Positions 16,157 to 23,939 of a stretch of 27,530 nt of DNA are shown here, one piece after another. Source of the DNA: CAZJBP01 sp964544115 (GTDB lineage: Bacteria; Verrucomicrobiota; Kiritimatiellia; UBA8416; JADHWI01); contig CAZJBP010000021.1 in assembly GCA_964544115.1 (NCBI GenBank), positions 1-27,530 on the forward strand. Reading direction: 5' to 3'. Each line of letters opens with the position of its first letter. The first letter of the stretch is position 1. The position numbers were made by a program, and so were the translations under genes. Under the pieces are notes generated by a model. The model worked only from the letters and a program-made list of their open reading frames with translations. It had not been told where the DNA came from and made no database searches.

Positions 16157-16785
16157 CAGGCCGCTCCGCCGCGCTCCGGGGCCGTCGCTTTCGGCGGCGT
16201 CGTCGTCGGCTTGGCCGCGGAGGAGCGCTTGACGAAGATCGCCGGCAGCAGTTTGGCGCCGATGATTCCCAGCCAGGTGCAGGCGGCAAACGCGAGCAGG
16301 CTGAGGATGAGCAGGATACGCCCGGAAGCCGAATCGTCGCCGGGGTTCAGAACGGCAAACCACATCATCGCCAGCGTCAGGAGCAGGTAGGCGGACCCGA
16401 TAAAGATCTTCTGCCGCAGCATGGGCGTCATGAACTTCCGAAAGCGCACCTTGCCGTCCGCCAGCCCCGAGGCAAACGCGCCAATGGCGGTGAAGGGGAG
16501 AATCGAAGCCATGACCACGATCGTCCGGGACACATCGTCCAGCCAGGCCGCAGGCAGGAAGGGGCGGCAGACCAGCATCAGCATCATGAGAAACGTCAGG
16601 GCTTGAGGGACGTGAACGATGACCGGGTGGACGTCGAGCGCCAGATACCGGCGACGGGTCGGCTCGACAGGGTCTTCGTACGGCTCAAAAACCTTGCGAG
16701 ATACGCCGCACGCCGGACAGGCGTCGTTCAGCTTGTCCTCATCCATGACGTAGCCGCAAACCCTGCAGCGCACGAGTTTCTTCAT
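16156..16785 (-). CDS. Membrane protein with N-terminal rubredoxin-like domain and DUF2231-like region
   Basis: A 209-residue protein. The N-terminus is a short rubredoxin-like zinc or iron knuckle with four cysteines (C7, C10, C23 and C26 in CRVCG and CPACG). The rest is a membrane region of four to five helices starting with LDVHPVIVHVPQAL, the His-containing signature of DUF2231 membrane proteins. The C-terminal tail is basic and Thr/Pro/Ala-rich. The rubredoxin part may bring single electrons to a membrane partner, possibly the flavoprotein encoded next; that is inference. ATG 16785 is chosen because it leads into the cysteine domain and has GGAG upstream; a longer start exists at 16806. 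It lies between the UbiA gene (39 bases upstream) and the monooxygenase gene, whose start it overlaps. Confidence 0.8.
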   Translation of the reverse strand: MKKLVRCRVCGYVMDEDKLNDACPACGVSRKVFEPYEDPVEPTRRRYLALDVHPVIVHVPQALTFLMMLMLVCRPFLPAAWLDDVSRTIVVMASILPFTAIGAFASGLADGKVRFRKFMTPMLRQKIFIGSAYLLLTLAMMWFAVLNPGDDSASGRILLILSLLAFAACTWLGIIGAKLLPAIFVKRSSAAKPTTTPPKATAPERGGAA

Positions 16786-16824
16786 AGCATTTCTTCTCCG
16801 CGGCAAGTGCCTTCCAGCTACCTA

Positions 16825-17694
16825 CTATGAAGCCAGCAGGATTCCCACAAAAAAACTGTTCATGACGATAGCCGAGAGCAGGTTCATTGCCATGGCGTGG
16901 CGGAAATCCGCAGCGGCGGGGTTTTTCCAGGCTTGGCGGGCCCAACTGAAGAAGTAAGCGACCAACGGCACCTGGCAGACGGCGAACAGGCACGCCAAGC
17001 GGGGGGATCCACGAACCAGGCCGTAGTGGATGAAGAAGACGACGGCGGCGAGCGCGAACATCGCTGCGCACAGGATGAAGGTGCCGCGGATGCCGAGGAG
17101 CATGCTGACCGTCCGGTCTCCACGCTTTCGATCCTCCTCGTGCTGATACACTTGCGTGAGCGGGTACCCGGCCAGGAAGAAGAGGGAGATGGCCGCCGCT
17201 CCCGTCCAGAGGCGCAGCGTATCCGCTGGCGGACGCGTCCCGCCGGCGAACAGGGCGACTGAAAAGAAAGTAAGCCCGCCCTGCACTGTGCCGATACCCA
17301 TCCAGGAGAACACGGGACGGCGCTTCAGCCGAACGCGGTCCCAGCTATACGCTTTGGAGAGCAACCCGAAGGCGAACACCGTCAAGGCAAACCACGGGCT
17401 GACAAAGGCGGCGACTGTGATTGCCACTCCGTCCATCAAGAGGGACCAGACAAGCAGGTTTTCCGTCACGGGCGGCGGGTGTTTGATGCCTCCGATGCTC
17501 CCCTCGTCCCGGTCGTAGAAGGAGTTGAAGCCGTTGCTGGCCGGATAGATCAGTCCGTGCAGCACGATGAAGATCAGGGCCGTGGCTTTCCAGTTCAGAG
17601 GGAGGGAGGCCTCCGTCAGGCCGAACATGCACACCGGCGCGAGGAAGAACGAAAAGGGGAATCGCAAGTGGATCAGCGTGCTGCGATCGATCAT
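16825..17694 (-). CDS. UbiA-family membrane prenyltransferase
   Basis: A 289-residue intramembrane prenyltransferase with about eight or nine helices. The first diphosphate-binding site is a divergent Asp-rich loop, NGFNSFYDRDEGSIGG (54-69): D61 and D63 are kept, but N57 is followed by S where UbiA has D, and the final D is G. The second site is HEEDRKRGDRT. It is not CtaB, which is encoded separately at 22922. It would attach a polyprenyl group to an aromatic or other acceptor. It is the first gene of a minus-strand operon with rubredoxin-DUF2231 and FAD monooxygenase genes. It is read divergently from the oxidase operon, with the AT-rich segment near 17782 between them. The acceptor cannot be named from sequence alone. 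Confidence 0.85.
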   Translation of the reverse strand: MIDRSTLIHLRFPFSFFLAPVCMFGLTEASLPLNWKATALIFIVLHGLIYPASNGFNSFYDRDEGSIGGIKHPPPVTENLLVWSLLMDGVAITVAAFVSPWFALTVFAFGLLSKAYSWDRVRLKRRPVFSWMGIGTVQGGLTFFSVALFAGGTRPPADTLRLWTGAAAISLFFLAGYPLTQVYQHEEDRKRGDRTVSMLLGIRGTFILCAAMFALAAVVFFIHYGLVRGSPRLACLFAVCQVPLVAYFFSWARQAWKNPAAADFRHAMAMNLLSAIVMNSFFVGILLAS

Positions 17695-17756
17695 GGTGCC
17701 CCGGCTCCGCGTCGGCTGACGGACGGTGCCCCGCCAGCCCCTGACGGCGTTACGAC

Positions 17757-17787
17757 TTGTGGCTTTCCTGTGCCTCTTATATATAAT
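17757..17787. promoter_or_regulatory. AT-rich divergent promoter region
   Basis: In the 156-base gap between the divergent UbiA and DUF2231 genes, TATAAT at 17782-17787 sits 19 bases after TTGTGG (17757-17762). The overlapping TATATA at 17780-17785 gives a 17-base spacing. The near-symmetric TTATATATAATA core reads TATTATATATAA on the other strand, so the same segment may serve both operons. It stands out from the GC-rich surroundings. Confidence 0.5.
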
Positions 17788-17850
17788 ACCGCGAAGGTAA
17801 GCAATTCCGGTCGGGGGCTCATCTTCAAGGCGACCGGAAACTGGAGGGGT

Positions 17851-18279
17851 ATGACCGAGTTCATCTTCCTATGGTTGGACAAGATAGGCTATGGGCACCC
17901 GATCCATCCGCCGGTAACGCATGTGCCCATGGGCATGATTCTGTGCGGGGGCGTCTTCCTCCTGGTGGCGCACTTTGCGAACAAGCCGTTCCTGAGACGG
18001 ACGGCGCTGCACTGCTACGTGCTGGGGCTGATCGGCATCCTGCCGACCATGCTGCTGGGCTACATGGACTGGCAGCACTTCTACCAGGGGGTGTGGACCG
18101 TTCCGATTGTTGCCAAAATCTGCACAGCCAGCCTGTTAATCGCCACGACCATCTTCAACATTGTCCAGCTTCGGAGGGAGCCGCCGCGGCCGATGGTGAT
18201 CCTGATCGGCGGCGTGGCGGCGCTGGCCATGGCGGGTTTCATCGGGTTTGAGGGGGGGGAGGTAATGTATGGCCTTTGA
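17851..18279 (+). CDS. DUF2231-type small membrane protein
   Basis: A 142-residue protein with four predicted membrane helices. It shows the HPIHPPVTHVPMGM signature near the first helix (residues about 16-29), the His-rich hallmark of DUF2231 proteins. There is a short loop after helix 3 with a GYMDWQHFYQG motif, and a glycine-rich final helix. No function is established for the family; its conserved membrane histidines make cofactor or metal binding conceivable. The ATG has GGAGG three bases upstream. Its end overlaps the SCO1 gene start by 11 bases, so it heads the oxidase operon. A second DUF2231-like protein, fused to rubredoxin, is encoded on the other side of the divergent promoter. 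Confidence 0.75.
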   Translation: MTEFIFLWLDKIGYGHPIHPPVTHVPMGMILCGGVFLLVAHFANKPFLRRTALHCYVLGLIGILPTMLLGYMDWQHFYQGVWTVPIVAKICTASLLIATTIFNIVQLRREPPRPMVILIGGVAALAMAGFIGFEGGEVMYGL

Positions 18280-19102
18280 TCGACGGAGCAACCTGGGCGG
18301 ATGGAGGCGGCAATGCCTGGCGCTGTGGGCGGCGGCGTGGATGCTACTGGGGCTGGGGACCGCGTCCGCACAGGACGACGCCCCCCCTTCCACGACGAGC
18401 GTGGGGCTGGACGAGAAGATCGGCCAGAAGGTGCCGGGCGCCGCGGCGTTCTATGACGAACACGGGGCACGCCGCACCCTGGCGGAGGCGATCGACCGAC
18501 CGACCATTCTGGTGCTGGTCTTTTTTCACTGTCCCGGCATCTGCGGCACGATTCAAAGCAACCTGGCCCACGCGCTGAAGAGCGTGCCGGACAAGCTGGG
18601 CGAGGACTACCGGGTTCTGACGATCAGTTTTGACGACGAGGAGTCCTCGGACCTGGCGCTGGAGGCCAAGGCCAACTACATGCGGATTATCGGCGATGAC
18701 GTTGGCGATGCCGCGTGGCGCTTCATGACCGGCGACGCAGAGAACATTCAACAGGTGACGGGTGCCGTCGGTTTCAAGTTCATGAAGAACGGCACGCACG
18801 ATTACACGCATCCGGCCCTCATTACGGTCCTCGCGGCGGATGGAAAGATCATCCGGTACCTTTACGGTATGGACTATCTCCCGATGGAACTCAGCATGGC
18901 CCTGTCCGAGGCGTCCCGCGGCACCCCGGGCGTTTCGATCAAGAAGATGGTCTCGTACTGCTTTGCCTATGACTCCAAGAGCCAGCGCTACGCCTTCAGG
19001 TTCTTCCGCATCTTCGGTGTCATCATGGTGACCTTGGTCGGGGTGTTCCTGTTCTTCCTGCTCCGCAAAGGGCGCGAAGATGAACCCGGAGACAAGGCCT
19101 AG
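18269..19102 (+). CDS. SCO1/SenC copper chaperone for the CuA site
   Basis: A 277-residue membrane-anchored thioredoxin-fold protein that delivers copper to the CuA centre of cytochrome oxidase subunit II. An N-terminal signal or anchor (LALWAAAWMLLGLGTASA) precedes the SCO fold. The copper ligands are C88 and C92 in FFHCPGICG and H181 in DYTHPALITVL. A hydrophobic helix near residues 247-267 (FRIFGVIMVTLVGVFLFFLL) forms an additional C-terminal anchor, as in several bacterial oxidase-linked SCO proteins. The start overlaps the end of the DUF2231 gene, and the stop overlaps the Shine-Dalgarno region of subunit I. The position directly before the oxidase genes supports a dedicated assembly role. 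Confidence 0.92.
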   Translation: MAFDRRSNLGGWRRQCLALWAAAWMLLGLGTASAQDDAPPSTTSVGLDEKIGQKVPGAAAFYDEHGARRTLAEAIDRPTILVLVFFHCPGICGTIQSNLAHALKSVPDKLGEDYRVLTISFDDEESSDLALEAKANYMRIIGDDVGDAAWRFMTGDAENIQQVTGAVGFKFMKNGTHDYTHPALITVLAADGKIIRYLYGMDYLPMELSMALSEASRGTPGVSIKKMVSYCFAYDSKSQRYAFRFFRIFGVIMVTLVGVFLFFLLRKGREDEPGDKA

Positions 19103-19113
19103 GAGAAACGGTC

Positions 19114-20777
19114 ATGTCGAGCACTGTCTCCTTCTTCGAGACGCCGGATCCGCCCCGCTACCGGGGCATCATGAGCTGGCTGATCACCTACGACCACAAG
19201 CGTATTGCGTTGTTGTACCTGGCGGCGGTGCTCGGGTGGTTTGTGATCGGCATGTTTCTCGGCCTGTTGATTCGCGTCGAGCTGTTTGCGCGCGGGTCGA
19301 CCATCATGACCGCCGAGATCTACAACGCCTTCTTCACCATGCACGGGGTGATCATGGTGTTCCTCTTTATCATCCCGGGCATTCCCGCCATCTTCGGCAA
19401 TTTCTTCCTGCCGCTTCAGATCGGGGCCCGGGATGTGTTTTTTCCACGGCTCAACCTGCTTTCGTTCTACCTCTACATCTTTGGCGGATTCTTTGCCGTC
19501 ATCGCCCTGTTCTCCAAGGGGCCGCCCGACACGGGGTGGACGTTCTACGTTCCGTTCAGCATCTCCACCCGCTCGGACGTTTCGCTGACCGTCTTTGCGG
19601 CCTTCGTGATCGGCCTTTCTGGCATCCTGACCGGACTCAACTTCATCACCACGGTCCACCGTATGCGGGCCAGGGGCATGGGCTGGCTGCAGATCCCTCT
19701 CTTCACCTGGTCCGTCTATGCGACCGCCTGGGTGCAGGTGCTGGCCACGCCCATCGTGGGCATCACGCTGCTGCTGGTGATCGTCGAGCGCCTGCTCGGG
19801 ATCGGCCTGTTTGACCCGGCCAAGGGGGGGACCCGCTTCTGTACCAGCACCTGTTCTGGATGTATTCGCACCCGGCGGTGTACATCATGATTCTGCCTGC
19901 CATGGGGGTCGTTTCGGAAAGTATCCCGGTCTTCGCGCGCAAGACCATCTGCGGCTATAAGGCGATCGTGGCCTCGAGCCTGGCCATCGCGATCTTCGGG
20001 TCGCTGGTGTGGAGCCATCACATGTTCGTGAGCGGCATGAGCGACACCGCGGTGTTCGTCTTCTCGCTGCTTACGTTTATCGTTGCCGTACCCAGCGCCG
20101 TAAAGGTCTTCAACTGGGTGTCCACGCTCTACAAGGGTGCCATAGCGATGACTCCGCCGCTGTACCTCGCGCTGTGCTTTGTCTTTCTCTTCTCGGTGGG
20201 CGGGCTCACGGGGCTGATCCTCGGGTCGGCCGGAACCGATGTGCACGTGCATGACACGTATTTCGTGGTCGCGCATTTTCACTTCGTCATGTTCGGCGGC
20301 GCGGGCTTTGGATTCTTTGCGGCCATGCACTACTGGTGGCCGAAGATGTTCGGGAAAATGTACGATTTCAGGCGGGCCTACATAGGGACGACCTTGCTGG
20401 CGATGGGGTTCATGCTGCATTACGTTCCGATGTTCGTGCTGGGGCTCCAGGGGATGCCGCGGCGCAGTTTTGATTACCTGCCGCAGTTCGGGCACGGCCA
20501 GCAGATGGCCGGCATCGGCGCCGCCTTCATGGTGACCGGGCTCCTGCTGATGTTCTACAACCTCGTCATCAGCCTCCGGAACGGCAGCCCGGCCGGCAGC
20601 AACCCGTGGGGGGGCGTCACGCTGGAGTGGACGATCCCGTCACCGCCCACAGTCCACAATTTTGAAACCGCGCCCGTGGTGCCCGCTTATCCGTACGATT
20701 TCCGCGGCGTCGTGGACCAGCAACCGCCCCAAAACTCCCCGCCATCCGGGAGCGACGGAAAGAGCAAACCGACATGA
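19114..20777 (+). CDS. ctaD: Cytochrome c oxidase subunit I, A2 type, with apparent frameshift
   Basis: The catalytic heme-copper subunit that reduces oxygen and pumps protons. The first frame (from ATG 19114) gives the early helices with heme-a ligand H77 in FFTMHGVIMVF, and continues to GLFDPAKGG. There the expected GDPLLYQHLFW continues only in the next frame: the G7 run at 19824-19830 needs one more G. The second frame gives WMYSHPAVYIMILP, WSHHMFVSGM (CuB histidines) and HDTYFVVAHFHFVMFGG (heme a3 and a ligands) to the stop at 20777. YSHPAVY replaces the HPEVY of A1 enzymes, the A2 (Rhodothermus-like) signature. The stop overlaps the start of subunit III. All ligands are conserved, so a sequencing error in the homopolymer is the simplest explanation; a true lesion would inactivate it. 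Confidence 0.9.
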
Positions 20778-21370
20778 CGCAGGAGAGAGATCCCACTGGC
20801 AGCCGGTTGGGCATGTGGCTGTTTCTCTACTCTGAGATCATGCTCTTTGCCGGGTTGTTCGTGCTGTACGCGGCGTATTTCCATCAATACCGCGCCGATT
20901 TTGCGCACGCCGGCAAGGAACTGAATCTGATCTTTGGAGCGGTCAATACGGTGATCCTGCTGGCGAGCAGTTTCACCGTGGCGGCGTCCATCACCGCCGT
21001 GCGCCTGGGGCAGGCCCGGCGTGGGTTGGTGTTCCTGCTGTCATCCATCGCCATGGGCGGCGTGTTCCTGGTGAACAAGTACTTTGAGTGGAGCCACAAG
21101 ATTCATCACGGCATCTACCCCAATTCGCCAAAGCTGCTGGAGGGGCCGCCGGGCGAAACCATGTTCTACTCGCTCTACTACGTCATCACCGGCCTGCATG
21201 GGATCCACATCGTCATCGGCATGACGGTGCTCGCGGTATCCGCCGTGCTGCTGGCCAGAGGCAGGATTCGCGCCGGTCACGATACCCTGCTCGAGAACTC
21301 CGGTCTGTACTGGCACCTTGTGGACCTGATCTGGATCTTTATCTTCCCCCTGTTCTACCTGGTTCTGTGA
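20774..21370 (+). CDS. ctaE: Cytochrome c oxidase subunit III
   Basis: A 198-residue subunit III with about five membrane helices. It begins MTQERDPTGSRLGMWLFLYSEIMLFAG, which keeps the conserved glutamate of the first helix. It includes NKYFEWSHKIHHGIYPNS, the family loop TMFYSLYYVITGLHGIHIVIG and the C-terminal GLYWHLVDLIWIFIFPLFYL, all typical of bacterial CtaE. The shorter length matches the five-helix form seen in many bacterial caa3-type oxidases. The ATG overlaps the stop of subunit I (ATGA), so the two are coupled. Subunit III stabilises subunit I and helps proton uptake. Confidence 0.95.
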   Translation: MTQERDPTGSRLGMWLFLYSEIMLFAGLFVLYAAYFHQYRADFAHAGKELNLIFGAVNTVILLASSFTVAASITAVRLGQARRGLVFLLSSIAMGGVFLVNKYFEWSHKIHHGIYPNSPKLLEGPPGETMFYSLYYVITGLHGIHIVIGMTVLAVSAVLLARGRIRAGHDTLLENSGLYWHLVDLIWIFIFPLFYLVL

Positions 21371-21423
21371 GCCCCTGACCCCATGGTCCCTTTATGAAAT
21401 CGAAGCAACCGACGGCATGCGAA

Positions 21424-21428
21424 GGAGG
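21424..21428 (+). promoter_or_regulatory. Shine-Dalgarno deciding the subunit IV start
   Basis: GGAGG lies six bases before GTG 21435 and inside the coding region if ATG 21417 were used, so GTG 21435 is the better start. Confidence 0.65.
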
Positions 21429-21434
21429 CGCGCG

Positions 21435-21734
21435 GTGAGCGAGGACAGCCCCCACGTCTTATCCTACAGGCAGCTCCTTGCGGTTCTCGGAGGGCTTCTG
21501 CTCCTGACGGGAATCACGATCTTTGCCGCGCGCTTCGACCTGGGCGTGTTCACCGTCTGGCTGGCGCTCTTGATTGCCTCGGTTAAGGCGAGCCTTGTGC
21601 TCCTGTTCTTCATGCATCTGAAGTTTGAAGGAAAGGTGTTTGCGATAACGTTCGTGGTCACGGTGTTCACCGTGGCGGCGCTCATAGGGCTCCTGTTTTT
21701 CGATCTGTCCTGGCGTACCGGGGCCGGGGGGTAG
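21435..21734 (+). CDS. Prokaryotic cytochrome c oxidase subunit IV-like protein
   Basis: A 99-residue membrane protein of three helices with the pattern of the bacterial oxidase subunit IV family. A first helix (LLAVLGGLLLLTGITIF) is followed by VWLALLIASVKASLVLLFFMHLKFE, where the lysine and the FFMHLKFE end of helix 2 are diagnostic, and then by a last helix (FVVTVFTVAALIGLLFF). It probably stabilises the oxidase. The GTG start is set by a GGAGG upstream; an in-frame ATG at 21417 is an alternative. It lies between subunits III and II in the operon, 64 bases after subunit III. Confidence 0.85.
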   Translation: MSEDSPHVLSYRQLLAVLGGLLLLTGITIFAARFDLGVFTVWLALLIASVKASLVLLFFMHLKFEGKVFAITFVVTVFTVAALIGLLFFDLSWRTGAGG

Positions 21735-21764
21735 CGTGCGACCGAACAGTGGGGTAAGTCTGTC

Positions 21765-22895
21765 ATGAATCCAGTCGCCAATCCGGCCGAGGGCGTGGAC
21801 CGGGCGTTCCTGTATATCATCGGATTCTCGCTCGCGACGCTGCTTGTCGTCACCGTGGTGATGATCGCCTTCGTCTTCCTGTACCGGCGCAGCCGTCACC
21901 CGGTGTCGGCGGACATCCGCGGGCATACGGGGCTTGAGGTCGCCTGGATGATCGTCCCGACCCTCATCGCGCTTTCCATGTTCTATATCGGGTGGGATTC
22001 GTACATGGGGCTGCGCCGCGTGCCCGAAGGGGCGCTGCAGATCGATGTGGCCGGGGAGATGTTCTCCTGGACGTTCACGTACCCGAACGGAAAGCAAACG
22101 GAGAACCTCCTGGTGGTGCCCTTTGGCAAGCCGGTGAAGCTGAACATCTCGTCGCGCGACGTGGTCCACAGCCTTTCGATTCCGGCCTTTCGAATCAAGT
22201 CCGACGCGGTGCCGCGGTTGAAGACCTATGTCTGGTTTCCTGCCGACCGCCTCGGAACCTACTCGATCTTCTGCACGGAGTTCTGCGGCACCGGGCACTC
22301 GGACATGAACGCGGACCTCAAGATCGTGTCCGAGGCGGACTATGAGAGCTGGCTGGCGCAAAAGGAGGAGGAGCGGGCGGGCGCGAGTGCTGCAGGCGCC
22401 GCTAGCGAGGAGCTGAAGAGGATGTTTGACCTGAGGCAGTTCAAGGTCGTCGAGGACAAGATGAGTTTCTACTGGCGTGTGGACGGTTCGCTGCTGCACG
22501 TCGTGTTGCGGGCGCCGGCCATGGGCTGGCTGGCCGTCGGCTTCAATCCGGTTCACGTGATGCAGGGCGGCAATTTCATCGTCGGTTACGTCAAGAACGA
22601 CCGGGTTTACGTAGAGGACCACTTTGGGACAGGGCTGGTCAAGCACGAGCCGGACGAGAAGGCCGGGGGGCGCTCGGACGTCCGGAACATCTTCGGCACG
22701 GAGTCGAACGGCGTCACCGAGATCGGCTTCAGCATACCGCTCGATTCCGGCGATCCCGCGGATACCCCGTTGAGCACCAACGCGGAGGTCACCGTGCTGA
22801 TGGCCAGCAGCTCCGGAGCCGACAATTATCACTCCAAACACAACCTCCGCAAGTCGTTCAAGGTCAACCTCACCACGGGCGAGCACCGCCCATGA
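21765..22895 (+). CDS. ctaC: Cytochrome c oxidase subunit II fused to a C-terminal DOMON-like domain
   Basis: A 376-residue subunit II. Two membrane helices (about 15-40 and 57-77) precede the cupredoxin domain. All CuA ligands are visible: H135, C170, E172 (backbone), C174, H178 and M181 in the CTEFCGTGHSDM region. SWTFTYPNG is the aromatic entry segment. After a charged, Ala-rich linker (about 196-218), residues about 220-370 do not form a cytochrome c domain and contain no CXXCH. They look like a DOMON beta-sandwich: MSFYWRVDGSLLHVVLRA, GWLAVGFNPVHVMQGGNFIVGYV and DNYHSKHNLRKSFKVNL. Heme-binding DOMON proteins use Met and His or Lys ligands; M266 and H356 or H359 are candidates here. Caa3 oxidases fuse cytochrome c at this place, so electron entry through another cofactor or a ligand-binding role is inferred. 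Confidence 0.9.
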   Translation: MNPVANPAEGVDRAFLYIIGFSLATLLVVTVVMIAFVFLYRRSRHPVSADIRGHTGLEVAWMIVPTLIALSMFYIGWDSYMGLRRVPEGALQIDVAGEMFSWTFTYPNGKQTENLLVVPFGKPVKLNISSRDVVHSLSIPAFRIKSDAVPRLKTYVWFPADRLGTYSIFCTEFCGTGHSDMNADLKIVSEADYESWLAQKEEERAGASAAGAASEELKRMFDLRQFKVVEDKMSFYWRVDGSLLHVVLRAPAMGWLAVGFNPVHVMQGGNFIVGYVKNDRVYVEDHFGTGLVKHEPDEKAGGRSDVRNIFGTESNGVTEIGFSIPLDSGDPADTPLSTNAEVTVLMASSSGADNYHSKHNLRKSFKVNLTTGEHRP

Positions 22896-22921
22896 CGGGG
22901 CTGTCCCTCACTCGGAGCTAG

Positions 22922-23854
22922 ATGGGGACGGGAAGCCCCTCCTCTGTGGCGGAGCCGACGTCCGACTCCCGGAGCGCGCATGATATGCATCACCCGCGGC
23001 TCACTGGTCTTGTTGAGTTATTCAAGTGGCGGCTCAGCCTCGCCATTGCCGCCTCGGCGTCGGCAGGTTACCTGCTGCGCCCGGCGCGTGACCTTGGGGT
23101 GCTGGCATGGCTCTTCGCCGGTGTGTTTGCCGTGGCGGTGGGCTGTGGCTGCCTTAATCACTATCAGGATCGTCATCTCGATCGGGACTTCCTGAGGACG
23201 CGCAACCGGCCCATGCCTGCCGGTCGAGTCGGCGAGGGGGAAGCGCTGGGGATGGCTGTCCTCCTGATGGCCGCCGGCATGGCAGGGCTGGTGTGTGGGC
23301 CGTTTCCGGTATCGGTCGGTGCCACCACTGCGCTGGCGGCTTTCTGCTACAACGGCCTCTACACGCCGCTGAAGACGCGAACGTGCTTCGCCCTGATTCC
23401 GGGCATCGCCTGCGGAGCGCTGCCGCCGCTCATCGGCTGGTTTGCCGCCGGTGGGCATCTCGGCAGCCTGCCGGTCTGGGGCCTGATGGTGGTCTTCGGG
23501 GTCTGGCAGCCGCCGCACTACTGGCTCATCATGCTAGCCCATCAGGAGGACTACCGCCGCGGCGTGATTCCGTCGATGCTGTTGATCTTCTCGCGGATTC
23601 AGATTGAGCGCATTCTGTTCGTGTGGGTGGTCGCGCTGGCCATGGCCCTGCTCGCGCTGCCGCTGTCCGCTGGCGTCCTTTCGCCCTTCCTGGTTGCCGT
23701 GATGGTCATCCTCGTCGCCTTGTTTACGGCCCTGTTTGCATACCAGCTCTTTATCCGGGCGGAGGGCCCCAGCTTTCGTTTCCTGTTCATCTGCGTCAAC
23801 CTTGCGGTCTTCTTGGGCGTTGCCCTGACCGTGCTTCACCGTTTTCGCGGATGA
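22922..23854 (+). CDS. ctaB: Protoheme IX farnesyltransferase (heme O synthase)
   Basis: A 310-residue UbiA-superfamily enzyme that farnesylates heme b to heme O for the oxidase. The diphosphate site is a full NxxxDxxxD (N79, D83, D87 in NHYQDRHLDRDF), followed by RTRNRPMPAGRV. The family also shows YTPLKTRT, CGALPPLIGW, QPPHYWLIMLAHQEDYRRG and IPSM. Several hydrophobic helices make up the rest. The ATG has GGAG four bases upstream; ATG 22985 is a shorter in-frame alternative. It follows subunit II by 26 bases and closes the oxidase operon. A heme A synthase (CtaA) is not in the window, so whether the enzyme uses heme A or heme O cannot be seen. Confidence 0.93.
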   Translation: MGTGSPSSVAEPTSDSRSAHDMHHPRLTGLVELFKWRLSLAIAASASAGYLLRPARDLGVLAWLFAGVFAVAVGCGCLNHYQDRHLDRDFLRTRNRPMPAGRVGEGEALGMAVLLMAAGMAGLVCGPFPVSVGATTALAAFCYNGLYTPLKTRTCFALIPGIACGALPPLIGWFAAGGHLGSLPVWGLMVVFGVWQPPHYWLIMLAHQEDYRRGVIPSMLLIFSRIQIERILFVWVVALAMALLALPLSAGVLSPFLVAVMVILVALFTALFAYQLFIRAEGPSFRFLFICVNLAVFLGVALTVLHRFRG

Positions 23855-23939
23855 CGCAGCTCAGTTTTGATATGGTGTCATTCGCTGGACTCTGCGACTC
23901 TTCGCCTGCGCGCAGTAGCGCGTCGCGGGGTTGTTAACC

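Noticed and set aside
19716..20495. Minus-strand open frame across the subunit I frameshift
   Set aside because: It is rich in His, Arg and Glu with no domain; subunit I is clear on the other strand.
21459..22886. Minus-strand open frame opposite subunits IV and II
   Set aside because: It is a shadow of two well-supported oxidase genes with low-complexity translation.
21765..22895. Cytochrome c domain at the end of subunit II, as in caa3 oxidases
   Set aside because: There is no CXXCH anywhere in the protein; the C-terminal part has a DOMON-like pattern instead.
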